Below are positions 52,987-64,000 of a stretch of DNA of 64,000 nt, piece after piece. The stretch comes from Mytilinidion resinicola. Its lineage: Eukaryota; Ascomycota; Dothideomycetes; Mytilinidiales; Mytilinidiaceae. The stretch lies in assembly GCF_010093595.1 (NCBI RefSeq), contig NW_022985462.1, forward strand, positions 194,948 to 258,947, in the 5' to 3' direction. Positions within the stretch are counted from its first letter, which is position 1; the number at the start of each line of letters is the position of its first letter. The notes under the pieces are model-generated. The model saw only the letters and a list, made by a program, of their open reading frames with translations. It was not told where the DNA came from and ran no database searches. Made by a program: the position numbers and the translations under genes.

Positions 52987-53050
52987 CAGCTGAGGCTTCA
53001 GCTCGGTTCTCTACAGCTGAGATTTCAGCTGGGTTCTCTACAGCTGATGT
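52987..53050. repeat. 27-bp tandem repeat inside the MULE
   Basis: Two full units beginning CAGCTGAG and ending GGTTCTCTA at 52987-53013 and 53014-53040, then a partial third. Lies between the transposase and the downstream frame. Confidence 0.85.
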
Positions 53051-53089
53051 TCGGAGAGTAGCTTTCTGGCATATGAGTTGTTGATCCTA

Positions 53090-53562
53090 GGTTGTAGTGC
53101 TGCAACCTGAGTGGACCAGGATCACGTGGAGGAACATCACATCTCCGGCGAACTCGTAAGACTACTGCTCGTGCACAACAAGAGCAGAGTGTTGCAAGTG
53201 GACAGGAACTAACACAATCGATGCAGATTGCGACACAGGCCAGCCAAATTACTATAGCAGGTGTCTCCACAGGCACGCCGGTGGTCGAGCGGACCATTGT
53301 CGTATTCAACAATCCTGTACAGTTCACAAATACAGCACTAGACCTCTCCGCCGGACAAGCAGGCACTCCAACAGCTACTCAGGGCTCTATTTCCTTAGTC
53401 CCCGACAGCCAACCAGCCCCTGAGGATGCCCCTATGTCCACGCCTGAGGAGGAGGCTGCTCGTGGTGAAGCAATAGCTGTGAGGCCTTGGTATACAGGTG
53501 TAGTTGGCGTTCCTTTCAGTCAGCAATTGGACGGTGGCCATCTAGGCGCCTTCCGCTGGTAG
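53090..53562 (+). CDS. Second coding segment of the MULE (possible transposase C-terminal exon)
   Basis: The ATG-initiated frame runs 53221-53562, but the same frame is open back to about 53090 and reads RRTRKTTARAQQEQSVA before it. It resembles the basic low-complexity tail of the transposase and is followed by Thr/Val/Pro-rich sequence with no domain. It may be a spliced extension of the transposase across 52865-53090 or a separate accessory protein. A DNA word GATGATGCAGC repeats at 53615-53650 after it. Confidence 0.4.
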
Positions 53563-53696
53563 AGTAGCCCGCTGGTAGCTAGTAGATAGAGTGAATAGAC
53601 TCCTATTGGCCTAGATGATGCAGCAGATGATGCAGCCGATGATGCAGCCTTTTCGTTTCGTGATGTATACTCTCCATCTTACGCAGTCTACACGGA

Positions 53697-53827
53697 GGCA
53701 AGCGAGTGAGTTTGATTGGTGGAACAATATTTATACGGGCCGGAGCTAGGCTAAATGTAGGGGGGGGCTAGGAAGAGAAAAGGGGGGGGCTACGGAGAGA
53801 ATAGGGGGGTGGTAATTAAGCTCGTCC
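53697..53827. repeat. MULE right terminal inverted repeat
   Basis: Reverse complement of 50604-50735 with very few differences, mostly in the lengths of the G runs. Ends GGTGGTAATTAAGCTCGTCC. Confidence 0.9.
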
Positions 53828-53835
53828 GGTAAGAA

Positions 53836-54887
53836 ACACGAACCAGGAAACACGTACCAAGAGATGCGAAAAGGGGTCAAAAAAGCACCTACCATTTTCG
53901 AATCTAGCCAATCAACCGAGCAATGGGAAAGCGACTGAACAAATCAAGTTTTCTTCTATGCAACCAGTTAAGGTGACTTTTACAAGAAGCATCAAGCCCT
54001 GGGGCTACATTCATCCCAATGCCAACCGCCGACATCGGTACTTCAGCGGGCCAGCCCGAAAGCCAGCCAACCGAGCTCGCGTCCGTCAACAGTACCCTCG
54101 TGCAGAGAAACCCACAAGTAGACCCAGATGCAGAAATCAACAGGCAGCCAGCCAGCCTTGCAGCCAGCTCGCCAGACCATGTCGTCCACATAATCCCACG
54201 AGAAACAAGTTAGCTAGCCAGCCCTAGAGCCGGCCTGCCAAACTCGAGTCCCAGGTATCCGTAGTACCCACCCAAACAAATAAAAAAGGCGCCTCGCCCC
54301 AAATATGTGCCGCCCTTGAGCCAGGCAATGCATGCAAACAAAACTCCTAACTAAATGCAAATCACAGGATATTACCGCCGTACAGAGCTGTCTGGTGAAT
54401 CTCGTCCCTGCGCCTTAATTGCTAGTGATGTTCGTGAAAGCGCGTTCGGGTGTACAAATTGACCTCCACATGAGTTCCAGAGATGGAGGGCATCACGACA
54501 TTGAATCCAGAATGTGCCAGCCAGTATGGGCAAAAGAAAAGAAGAAAACAGTACGGTATACCGACCGCTGTAGAAAAGACCAGGGGTCCGCCTCGGATGC
54601 TTTTTTGTATATTCGCCAGGACCAGAAGGCCTTCCGGTACAAGTCGCGGGGTGCGAAATCCAAAGAGGGGAGCCCGAGCCATCTGTATGCAGGTGTCGAC
54701 GTTGGTAGTCGAATTATGAACAAGGCAAGGAAAAGTCCGCTCGTGCGCCGTTTATGCGTTGTTGTCGTGATCGTTTTTACAGGGCGCTGAAGGACTGGGT
54801 ATCATGATTTAATGGACAATCGAGCTCAACTCGCTAGGCAATTGGTGTTTCCTGAGAGATCGATCCAGGGAAGTCTTTCCGGGGGTT
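53836..54887. other. Spacer with GCCA-rich low complexity
   Basis: GCCAGCCA-type words recur around 54045-54240. No supportable gene; the right part probably holds the 3'-UTR of the F-box gene ending at 54888. Confidence 0.5.
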
Positions 54888-57074
54888 TCAGGGGGCATCG
54901 ACATCGGCAGCGTCCGTCATAGTAACGTCTGCCTCTGCATCAGATCGCGAATCACGGCCAGAGAGAATCGGCGGTGGCGGAGGAGGTTGTCCTCGGGGCC
55001 AGGCGGGCTCAGCGTTTGGAGAAAACGACCACACCTGTGCATTTAGTCAGCAAACCGTAAATCAACCTCGACGACGCCAACCCTTCCAGCTGAACGTCTC
55101 ACACGTATTCACTCACCTCCATAATGGTGCGGCCCCCTCGGCTGGCCATGACAACGGCCTTTTCCTCTTCGAAAACGACCCGCCAAACAGCTTCAGCCGG
55201 CGACCCAAGCTCCCTCACCAGCAAGCCCGTTTTGAGGTCCCATACCTTGACGCGCCCATCACTGCCGCCACTCACAATACGAGTGTGGTCAAATTGCAGG
55301 CTCGTGACGCTATTGTCGTGCGCTGCGAGACGGTGGATGGGCTGGTTGTTGGCCAGCGACCAAACTCGGACCGAGCCGTCAGAACCACCAGTGACGAGCA
55401 CGTCCTCCCGCATCTGCAATTGACCAACGAGAGAAGTATGGCCTTGCAAGACAGCAAGGTTTCGCCTACGCAGCTACATTAGTACTAATCCGGGTCGAGT
55501 TCAATCGGCGTGCTTACCCATCAACGGGATCCCAAATACGGACACTCGTGTCAAGACTACCCGTAGCGATCTTCTTGCCATCGAATGCGATCGCATATAT
55601 CTGACTGAAATGACCAGTCAACGTACGAAGGCACCGACCCTCCGAGATAGACCATATACGCGCGGTGGTGTCGTAGCTACCGGATACAACAAGATCCCCA
55701 TGGATATCTAGGCACCGCACGCTAGCCTGATGACCGACTAAGACGTGTTTGCATATCCCCTTCTTGAGATCCCAAATACGCAGCGTGGTGTCTCTGGAAC
55801 CAGAGATCGCGGTATCAGCATCTGACATCTTGAGACATCTGACCGTTGAAGTATGACCTCTCAAGACATGGACGGAACTTCTGTCTAAGCATAAATACGG
55901 AATCCCGAACATAGAGTCGGAGTAAGGAAGTGTAGGAGAGTCTACGAACCCGGAATTTAGATTCCATACGCGCACGTCACGATCGCAGCCGCCGCTCACC
56001 AAGAGATCGCCCCAAGGGACCATCGCCCAGACTCCCATCACGTGGCCCGTGAGTGTCTTAAGGTGGTTCCCGAGCACATCGAACACATGGATTTTCGCAT
56101 TGTCGAGGGCAACAATGATGTACTTCATCGTCAGATGGAGACTCGTAACGACCCCTTGGTCTGGCGTGATTTGGCGAGAGTCGCAATGACCCCCTGAGCG
56201 CCAGGCGGTCTCCACCATATATCGCTGTTTGAAGAAGGACTGGAAGTCGTCTACACCTTCCGGCCATACTTCTTTTAGGAACTTGACAGCCTCATCAGGG
56301 TTCATTGTTTCCTGGTAACCGCGCACTTGCAATTTTGCTTTATGAAATTGTTCGCATTGGTCTTGGGGCGATAGACCAAGGAATTTCTTGCTCATAGTCT
56401 CATATCCGTACTTCTCGCATAATGACTTCCACGCCATATCATCGTTAACCATGGTGTGCCAGCGTTTGGAAACCTGCGAGGCGCGGGTGAGGGTAGCGGG
56501 GTCGTCGAAATGTTCCAGGACCTAGGTGCGAACGTCAGAAAAGTCATGCATTCAGACATGATTTACCACTTACTCTGAGAATCAATTCGTCTGGGAGGAC
56601 CATCATAGGGTCTTTTTGGAGTCTCGGGGTTACGAAATCTTTGACGAAACTCAGTAAATTGGTGTCGCACATATTGAGAACTTCTCCCAGCAGGCGCTTG
56701 CGTTCATCCGTACTGAGGTCCTTGAAAAGAGTGCGGATCGCTCTGAATTGAGGATCCTCATACTCGTTGGCCTGGCTCCAATCCAGGTCTTGTTGCGTCG
56801 GTGACGGACTGGGCGCTGGAGTCGGAGGCGACGCTGGTGCAGACGGAAGAAGACTATGTGGTATAGAGGAAGAGAGCGGGCTTATAGGCGTATGGATTGA
56901 TCGTGGTGCAGTGCGCGACATCATACTGCGCTTTCGAGTACGAGTTGTTGGCGAGGGGAATATGGTAGGAGGTCCTGTTAGGGCGACGGGCGAGATCATA
57001 GATCCGTCCATGTCAGCCTCAAGATCCGGACTGGTTCGCCCTCCGTCCTGGAGTCTAGGAAAGTCTCCCTCCAT
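54888..57074 (-). CDS. F-box/WD40 protein, Cdc4/FBXW7-like SCF substrate receptor
   Basis: Substrate-binding subunit of an SCF ubiquitin ligase. Four exons: 56574-57074, 55518-56521, 55117-55465, 54888-55034; 666 residues. The F-box spans about residues 155-200: MMVLPDELILRVLEHFDD (joined across intron 1), then RASQVSKRWHTMVNDD. Seven to eight WD40 blades follow, such as GHTSTVRCLKM, GSRDTTLRIWDLKKG, GSYDTTARIWSISEG, GSLDTSVRIWDPVDG, GGSDGSVRVWSL and GGSDGRVKVWDLKTG. Long Ser/Pro-rich N-terminus and acidic C-terminus. Relatives include yeast Cdc4, fission yeast Pop1/Pop2 and animal FBXW7; the Neurospora clock protein FWD-1 is another possible relative. The frame is open upstream of the first ATG, so a further 5' exon is possible. 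Confidence 0.88.
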
Positions 57075-58307
57075 GGTGTCGAGTGTAGGAGCTGTGGTGC
57101 TGGAAGCGCTGAGGAGGCTCGAGGTAGTGTTGCTGCTCTCGCCCGTCACCGCGGTGTTGTATGGTAAGCAACGAGTCGTGTCCTGCAGCAGGGCATTCGA
57201 GCCGACCAGGCCGTCTCAAGAGGAAGCACAAGGACGGGTGTTCCGGGAGAATGCAGTCGATGGCTAGTGTTTCGAATGGGAGAGGGTGTGAAGTGGACGA
57301 CCCAGGAGCCGCGACAGGGCTTAAGCGCGCCGGGGAGCACGGCGCTTGCAGAGAACAGAGCACGCCCGAACAGACGAATCGAAGAGCACAGAGCCAGCAA
57401 GACGCGCGCGACGAGGAGGTTGAGGTCGGAATGGAGAGGGAGATGAGCGAGCAGTGAGGGAGGTTGCGTCGGTGGTTGTTGAAGCGGCCGTCCAAGAAAT
57501 GGATGGCGCGCAGCAAGCGGATGACCCAGGGAACGCCTCGTTCACGCCAGCGCCAGTAGGTACGCCCTCGAGGCCCTGCGTTGGATGATGGGTGATCGGG
57601 ACGGTCCGAGTGCAGGCCGTGGTTGAGAGCACCAGACGCCTGCCGCTGCTGAGGTCTTCGTCTTCCACGGTGGTGTCTCCAGCGCCCAGCGTGCCTGAAT
57701 CTGCCGCCAGGGGCCGGTCAGCTGCCCTCCACACTCCCTTCTGACCGCCTTGTTCTGGAGCTTTTGGCGCCCTTAGGCATCGGCGGCGAAACCTTGACGG
57801 ACGGCCAGGAATAGTGCCAGACTGGCGCTTCCAACATGCCCGACGACCAGTTCTCCAGACAGCAGGCACTACCGGCCCCTCCCGTGGACCGCCCGCGTCT
57901 CCACGACGAGTCTGCGGGCAGCAACCAGGACAGAATGGTTATGTACGGTTCAACTGGATATCAGTGCCTTTGAAGCACAATTTTTCCTTTTTATATGGCT
58001 AAATCGTGTCCCTGTACTGAGACTACCGCGGATGGCCGATATAAAAGGTTCCTAGTACATACAATCATGCGACAGGCAGGTCCATTTAGACGGTATCAAG
58101 CCATAGTCCAAGTTCGCAATGGCAAACTCGCTAGGATCCAGCGATAGAATCATGCAGACTACTTTCGGTGGTTTTCGATTTCTCAGCACTCAGACGAAGG
58201 CCGCGCCATCGTTATGCCGCCATATCCGGAAATAGTTCCAGAGACTACCTAGCACAGAAGAGAGAATGTCAATGAAAAATAATTTATAGGAAATTAAAGC
58301 TTGAGTA
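57075..58307. other. Upstream region of the F-box gene
   Basis: GC-rich up to about 57930. Several mutually overlapping frames on both strands lack domains. Likely promoter and long 5' leader of the F-box gene; nothing else supportable. Confidence 0.5.
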
Positions 58308-58960
58308 TCACATAGATGCATCAGAACAAGTCGCCAGGGAGCCATGTTGGCGCAAAGAAAGTCCCATCAATCCTCCAGCAACACCACCTCCGCCGTAACA
58401 ACTCCAAACAGCCGGCCCTGGAACGGTATAACTATTGAGATTACTGTAGATATAGGCTGCATCCCCCGGATCGCCCGCCGAGAACGCTCCCGGACTACTG
58501 ACGCCGCTGGGGCGCAACGAGCCACTCCTCCATCAGCTTAAACTGCGAACCAGAACATAGAACTAAGGAATCCCCACCGGATATGGGCTGTAGATAGCCA
58601 GCGACTGTATGCACCAAATGTAGTCTCCCGCGGCTAGATACGAGGGAATGGTAACTGTGCAGCTCTCTACCAAGATTTCAGTCTTTGTTATCTCGGGGAC
58701 AAGTAGAATCTAGGAGGCTATTGGCTTACGCTCTGGATCCCACGTACCACCACGGTTTCCTTGTCAGCGCTTGTTGAGACGTTGGTCTTGTGGTCCTCAC
58801 GGAAAGGTCGGCCCAATTCCCTTTATCGTAGGCCATGGGGTGCTACCGTTGGCAGCATTGGTGTCGGAGACTTTGGTCATGTAGCTGCACTCGTAAGTCT
58901 TGTGGTTTGAATGTGCTTGTCCTCATAACCTTACAAAGAGATTGGCCTTGATGGGAGGCG
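58308..58960 (-). pseudogene. Decayed AA9 lytic polysaccharide monooxygenase, C-terminal part
   Basis: Read on the minus strand in changing frames. The order is YMTKVSDTNAANGSTPW (about 58890), TVTIPSYLAAGDYIW and LAIYS (about 58660-58590), then [16 protein letters not shown] and [17 protein letters not shown] (58517-58340). These match, in order, the AA9 segments before WFKI, the IPxxLAAGxYLxRHE strand and the C-terminal PSGVxFPGAYxxxDPG ... IPGPAVW. The histidine normally in the RHE segment is absent, and stops and shifts occur between blocks, so it cannot make an active copper enzyme. Active AA9 enzymes are secreted and cleave cellulose oxidatively. Confidence 0.65.
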
Positions 58961-61900
58961 GCCACCAAAAAAGAGGTCAATAACGTTCCCCCCTGGGTGG
59001 CGCACAACCCCCCGTGCAGCATGAAATATATTGTTTAGGCATCTCACTCTCCCCCTTGCGATTTTATCGAGTTATAATTAGTGTATTGCAATTCTTTAAC
59101 CATTTCTGCCTAGGAAATTGGTATGCAGCCAAAAAAAATACATCGCTTTAATTATACTGTTGATCGTTCCTTTTAGAGCATCTAGAACTACATTAGCGCT
59201 GCATCCCTGCTGCACCACGACTGTCTACAAAATTTCAAAATTCGGAGCATTATATTGATAGTTTCTGGACGAAAGAAGATATATCTGAATTTTGAGAGCA
59301 CTAAGCCCTTGGAAGGATATATTTCGGATTTATCCGCGCGAAGGGGTCCGCAACGTATCTTGGCATAAGCGTTTAGCGCGGTATTAGATATCTAGCTAGT
59401 TGTATTGTATTCTATGCTATGCCTAACTAACTCAACATGTGGCGCTCTTCTGGAAATATTGTCGCACTTTGGTGTGCACAGGGCGAAGCAGGATCGGAAG
59501 ATAATTTTGTTAAAACTTATAATAAGGTGCTACTAGAGCCTGCAGGACTTACTATAGTGCCTAGAAGCCACTATTAGCATTATAGCTACTGTTGTACAAA
59601 GATTTATGCAAGTTCGCCGCCTGTGTTAGGGCTAGTGCAATGTGGTCTCCGCGCGCTTTAGGCGTCGCTTATAGTGTTTTTTAACACGGGTTATTAGATC
59701 GCCCAGCGCGTGGTTGCGCACAATCCCTGTGTCTGAGAACAGCTTAGGTTGCGCTGCTATCAAAATTAACTTTCCCTATTGCTAGCTTACTACAATAGGC
59801 CTTCTAGCTCCCCATCCGCTCTGTGGCGTATTTGCGTCCTGTACACACGTTGCATCGCTAAGGCAGTATTACTTAGGTCCTCTTGCAGGAATACGCGCTA
59901 TAAGCCTCCCAACTCCTATATTGCTCTTTCACCGTTACCTCTATTCCTTCTTCCCTTCTGCTTTCTTCGCGCACACACAATCGCCCACCCTAGGAATCTT
60001 GCTCTGCGTCCGAATATCAACGCTTAACTGAAGAATTATTATACCAAGGAATAAAACAGCGCCCGAAATGAGAATAATGGCTAGTATGAGCAAGCTGATG
60101 TAAACCTTGGTTTCCCAAGGCAAGATGATGTGCTGCTCGAAGTAGACCATGATAGCTAATGCAATTAGTCTGAAATTTAATGAAGTTTCTAATGCTAGGT
60201 AAAAAACGCAATAAGCTGAATGTGCGACTTACTTTAGAAGGACGTAGTGTTAGATATGTAAGGGTATAGCTTGTGTTCTATTCCTAGTTAGTAATACTTT
60301 GGTTGGGATAGCGGAAGTGCCAACTATATTCTCACATATAAGAATGGTGGACCTGTGCTTAGAGCTTAAAATAAAAGGCGGGAACAGTGTTTTGCTGGCA
60401 GCAGCTGAAACACGAAGTGTATAACTTTCTCAGCTTGGAGTGTGGGGGGAACTAATAGCTATAGAGGTTGGGACGGTCGGGGACACGTTGGGCTGAAAGG
60501 TTGGGAGCGGAGGCAGGGTGGGGTTCAGCAAGCCCACAACTTGGCTTGCTAGATGACATAAGTAAACTACACCGTAATGATTACGTAATCGTTCTGCACT
60601 AGCCAAGATTAGTAAGTGCTTTCATCGGAAGTACCGACCAGGGTAGCGACTTTGCATGGATTTGCATGCGATAGCAGCCACAAGGCTGATGACAACTTCA
60701 CAGTACGGTAGTAAGGTCCTAAGGCTCGGATAAGGCCCTTTTATAAGCATTAGGAGTAATAGGAGCTCGACTGTGGTGCTGTGGCGACGGAGTTCAGTTA
60801 CACCGTGATAGAAGGCTCTTCGTAAATTAGGCGCGAAGACAACAATGCGAACGTAATTTTTAGGTGGGAGGTGTTCTAAGTGTTCAGGAGTGGCTACAGT
60901 ACACGAGCTATATAGAACTATAGGAAATCTTCATGTTTGCACCGAGTCTAAGTTGTTTGAAGTCAAAGTACCCCTTATATTTTCCGGCACGGTGGGTTTT
61001 GCGCCACTCAGGGGCGGACGTTAGTTCTGGAACTCTGAGCGTCAGTTGTGGGCGCTCACCGTCCGCGGTAAATGTTATAGAGGAGCCCGCAGTAATAGCC
61101 ACTGTGGTTGTCCCGTTCTTGGTTCCTACTCCTACATTGCAATGCAAGTCAGGGGACAAGAGGTGCTCATCTGCGTTAATTTCCAAGAGTATCCAAGGCC
61201 CTCTTGTGACCACGAAGCAGTGACTGGGAAATTATAGCTGGTGCTCTTTCAGACATTATGGTACTCTGGCCCTTCTGCTCTATTAGTTGTTAGAGATTGG
61301 AAGATGTCTGACCTGTGTTACTTTCTAGGGCTGTGAGATTTACGCGACTGCTGACAGTGGCTATGGGCAGGCTGGGTACAAAAGGATGCAGTCGTTACGA
61401 GGTTGCCTAGTCCTTTCAAATAGGGTGCTTAGTTTCCGATGTGTATATTCAGGCGAAGGGTGAGCGCGATCTTCGAGAGGCTCCTACATTTACTAAACAT
61501 TTTCTTACACTTATCATTCCTCGGACACACTCCCTTCTTTGAAAATCTACTCCGTATTGAGCCAGGTAGAAGATTGATTACTTTTCTGTCTACTCCTTCC
61601 CTTCGATACCAGCGCAGTATAGCTGCAAACCAGACAAAATAAATGGAAAAGACAACGCGCCAGCCGTGTGGAAGCTGTATGGCTATTCCTTCAAGGAATC
61701 TAAATATAGCAAGGGTATAAATCGGCATTGTTTGCAATATTTACCGTGTGGGAACGTAAGACACGATATGTTTGAGATGGTCGGATGACACCATCAAATA
61801 GATTAACTCCATCGACATCCGGTCCGCGCCAACACCACCTAAACGTTTGTCCTCTGGGACAGTCGATTGTAATTTGTGTGATGGCACTGGTGTCGCTTGA

Positions 61901-62291
61901 TGGTGATGAGGAATGCTTGAAGTGAGTTGCAGACTCTTCGAAGTTCATGTAGTCCTCAATGATAAATAACCATTGCGAGCTTCAATGGGCAATTGCCATC
62001 AACAAAGAGTTACATCCCAACTAAAGAGTGGGCAGAATAGCAACTGCAATCATTTCGAGGTGGTGATGGTGGAGTTGTGTTAAGTTGAAGCCACGTGACA
62101 GCCAGGGGCAAAGGCGGGGTTAAGCGGAGCTTGGAATATATTTTCAATCCGCGCTACATGAGATATCGTATGCCGTAAAATCACGCAATCCATTCACCCA
62201 AACTTCAGTGATGGGTTAGGAACGGGAACTGGCGTCTCTTCCTTCTGTCCTTCTCGAGGGTGCTCCGGCATCTCTCACACTTCATCTCCAC
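58961..62291. other. AT-rich, gene-poor tract with fragments
   Basis: AT-rich from about 58990 to 59800 and again beyond 60150. Small minus-strand frames at 59941-60150 (one hydrophobic helix, LLILAIILISGAVLFLGIII), 61429-61737 (a helix with VVFSIYFVWFAAIL) and 61700-61948 lack consistent splice phases and are not called as genes. One fragment, 60908-61213, is listed separately. The last 100 bp are the CysA gene promoter. Confidence 0.5.
60908..61213 (-). pseudogene. Possible AA9-like N-terminal fragment
   Basis: A 101-codon frame containing SPDLHCNVGVG, VAITAGSSITFTADGE. This resembles the AA9 stretch SPDxxCNVGG ... VxAGxxVTFTAD. It then runs into unrelated sequence. It is on the same strand as the AA9 C-terminal remnant 2 kb away and in the right order to be the upstream half of the same gene. 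The match is short, so this is tentative. Confidence 0.35.
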
Positions 62292-63939
62292 ATGAATAGC
62301 CCCCGTAGCATCACCGCCGCTGTGCGATATGCTCTCCGTGCCCCAGCCAAGCCTTTCTACAAGACATCTCGAATCGCCCCTCCACTGACGACAGTGCGTT
62401 CGCAATCCTCACAAACCTCTAGAAAGATACACCAACAGACAGCCCAAAATACTCAAGCAGCTGAGTCACTGGGTCCCGAACCCCTACCCTACGCGTCGAC
62501 GAACCCAGCTCTTGCGTTTCCCTGTCTCGATGCCGTAGAATCGAGGTCCGCATCACTATCACGTCGCTCCTTGTCCGGGCCTGAGCCGGAGTATACTACC
62601 GGAAATCACCTCAATTTTCACTCGCAAGAACCTCTTCTACTGGATTGGGGAGGGATTTTGCCGGAATTCAATATCGCATACGAAACCTGGGGGACATTGA
62701 ACAAAGACAGGAGCAATGCCATTTTGCTACATACCGGACTGTCCGCTTCAAGTCATGCCCACAGCACGGATATAAACCCGCAGCCAGGATGGTGGGAGAA
62801 ATTCATTGGGCCAGGGTGCCCTCTGGATACTGATAAATACTTCGTCATCTGTACGAACGTAGTGGGTGGATGCTATGGCTCAACTGGACCCTCGTCCATA
62901 GACCCAGCAAACGGCGAACGCTATGCAACCAGATTCCCAATCCTGACCATGGAGGACATGGTCCGCGCCCAATTCAGACTTTTGGATAGCTTGCGTATCG
63001 AGAAGCTTTATGCAAGCGTAGGGTCGAGCATGGGCGGCATGCAAAGTCTCGCAGCTGGTGTCCTCTTCTCTGAGAGGGTAGGGCGCGTGGTCAGCATCAG
63101 TGGATGCGCTCGTAGCCACCCTTATAGCATTGCCATGCGACATACTCAACGCCAAGGCAAGTCACATCACCACGTTGTGATTATCAGTACTAACCCTCAT
63201 TGCAGTGCTTATGATGGATCCAAACTGGTCCCGTGGTTTCTACTACGATGGAATACCGCCACATGGGGGAATGAAACTGGCTCGCGAAATTGCTACAGTA
63301 ACATATCGAAGTGGTCCCGAATGGGAACAGCGATTTGGCCGCCGACGTGCCGATCCTTCGAAACCCCCTGCGCTGTGCCCGGACTTCCTCATTGAGACAT
63401 ATCTCGACCATGCCGGCGAGAAATGGTGCCTCCAGTACGATCCTAACAGTCTACTCTACGTGTCGAAAGCCATGGATCTATTCGACTTAGGACAAGAACA
63501 CAGAACACGCATCAACAAGCTAAGAGCCGAGAACGAGTTCAAACTTTCTGCCTTCAAGGATGGCGAGGGCGTCTCTACCACCCCCAACGGAGATGTTTGC
63601 ACTCTCACGCTTCCTGATCAACCATATGAGGAGCAAGAGGGAAGCTCGTCGAATGGAGTGGACGAGCCCGTTGCTATACTCGATCCCCATGAACCACCGA
63701 AAGATCTCATAGCCGGCTTGAAACCCCTTGCCGATACACCTACTTTGGTTCTGGGCGTTGCTAGCGATATCCTCTTCCCGGCCTGGCAACAGCGAGAAAT
63801 CGCATCGACGCTCAGGCGTGCGGGAAATAGAAACGTCACCCACAAGGAACTCGGTGAAGAGAAGAGTCTGTTCGGCCATGACACCTTCCTTCTCGACCTG
63901 GAAAACGTTGGCGGGAGTGTCAAGGAGTTCTTGGGATGA
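62292..63939 (+). CDS. CysA-type serine O-acyltransferase (MetX/homoserine acetyltransferase fold), mitochondrial
   Basis: Alpha/beta-hydrolase-fold acyltransferase of sulfur assimilation. It activates serine (acetyl- or succinyl-) for cysteine synthesis, as Aspergillus CysA and fission yeast Cys2. Two exons: 62292-63156 and 63206-63939; 532 residues. A presequence rich in Arg/Ser/Thr (to about residue 50) suggests mitochondrial import. Core signatures: [54 protein letters not shown], the nucleophile elbow GSSMGGMQS and the histidine in [10 protein letters not shown] long Thr/Ser/Glu insert (residues about 425-465) is usual in fungi. The intron starts GC (GCAAGT), a non-canonical GC-AG intron; the join gives [10 protein letters not shown]. 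Homoserine as substrate is the main alternative. Confidence 0.88.
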
Positions 63940-64000
63940 TCTGACAGTTGAGATTTGCATTTAGTTTCGAACTTGCACCGTACAAGCATTGGCCGGCGTT

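Larger units (their letters stand above)
50604..53827 (+). mobile_element. Mutator-like element (MULE), structurally complete
   Basis: A 3.2 kb DNA transposon. Long terminal inverted repeats of about 130 bp (left 50604-50735, right 53697-53827) start GGACGAGCTTAATTACCACC and are nearly identical. The flanks carry a perfect 8-bp target duplication, GGTAAGAA, at 50596-50603 and 53828-53835. TIRs over 100 bp, an 8-9 bp duplication and a MULE-type transposase define the superfamily; Hop is a known fungal example. Both TIRs contain runs of C (G on the other strand) and a TATAAATA word, so each could act as a promoter. Near-identity of the TIRs points to recent movement. Confidence 0.93.

Noticed and set aside
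53904..54227. Genes in the GCCA-rich stretch after the MULE
   Set aside because: Low-complexity DNA keeps frames open on both strands; the translations have no domain.
61429..61948. Two-exon minus-strand membrane protein
   Set aside because: The possible donor (GTAAAT at about 61746) and acceptor (TTTAG) join the frames in the wrong phase and meet a stop, so no consistent gene results.

Overview
The window is nuclear DNA of a filamentous ascomycete (Pezizomycotina). Most genes carry several short introns of roughly 45-120 nt, both strands are coding, and the gene set (Sde2, fungal-rhodopsin-domain protein, fmf-1/Ste11-type HMG regulator, DUF2236 oxygenase, CysA-type acyltransferase) fits that group. 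A class such as Dothideomycetes is plausible but not shown by the sequence alone. One assembly gap of 210 N is present (51545-51754).

The left part (1.4-35.6 kb) is an ordinary gene-dense arm. In order it holds: a formate/nitrite transporter (-); SDE2 (-) divergent from ribosomal protein eS10 (+); an M20 N-carbamoyl amidohydrolase with a probable mitochondrial presequence (-); a dienelactone hydrolase (-); a 3 kb gene-poor gap with a foldback repeat; a fungal-rhodopsin membrane protein (+); a DUF2236/MpaB-type oxygenase (-) divergent from RRG9 (+); RGP1 (+); a small membrane protein (+); an SGNH-fold protein lacking its catalytic serine (+); an HMG-box regulator (+); a large alpha/beta hydrolase (+); and a SNF2 ATPase (-) divergent from pyruvate dehydrogenase E1 alpha (+). 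Most exon structures were rebuilt by hand from splice signals and reading phase, and nearly every model closes in frame.

The middle and right part (35.6-62 kb) is accessory and decaying. It contains an AT-rich island with a 52 bp palindrome, an orphan gene split by a frameshift, at least seven copies of a roughly 135 bp foldback repeat family, a 415 bp Tc1/mariner-like MITE with TA target duplication, a carboxylesterase pseudogene, a tandem cluster of tiny Cys/His zinc-binding proteins (one copy decaying), a structurally complete 3.2 kb Mutator-like (MULE) transposon with about 130 bp inverted repeats and an 8 bp target duplication, and scattered AA9 lytic polysaccharide monooxygenase remnants. 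Conserved housekeeping genes sit as islands inside this: the mitochondrial phosphate carrier (-) and a Cdc4/FBXW7-like F-box/WD40 protein (-). The window closes with a CysA-type serine O-acyltransferase (+) that uses a GC-AG intron.

Several genes serve mitochondria (RRG9, PDA1, phosphate carrier, CysA, probably the M20 hydrolase), but they are not an operon-like unit. The parts most worth a second look are the mini zinc-finger cluster, the MULE beside it, the two MITE families and the AA9 remnants.
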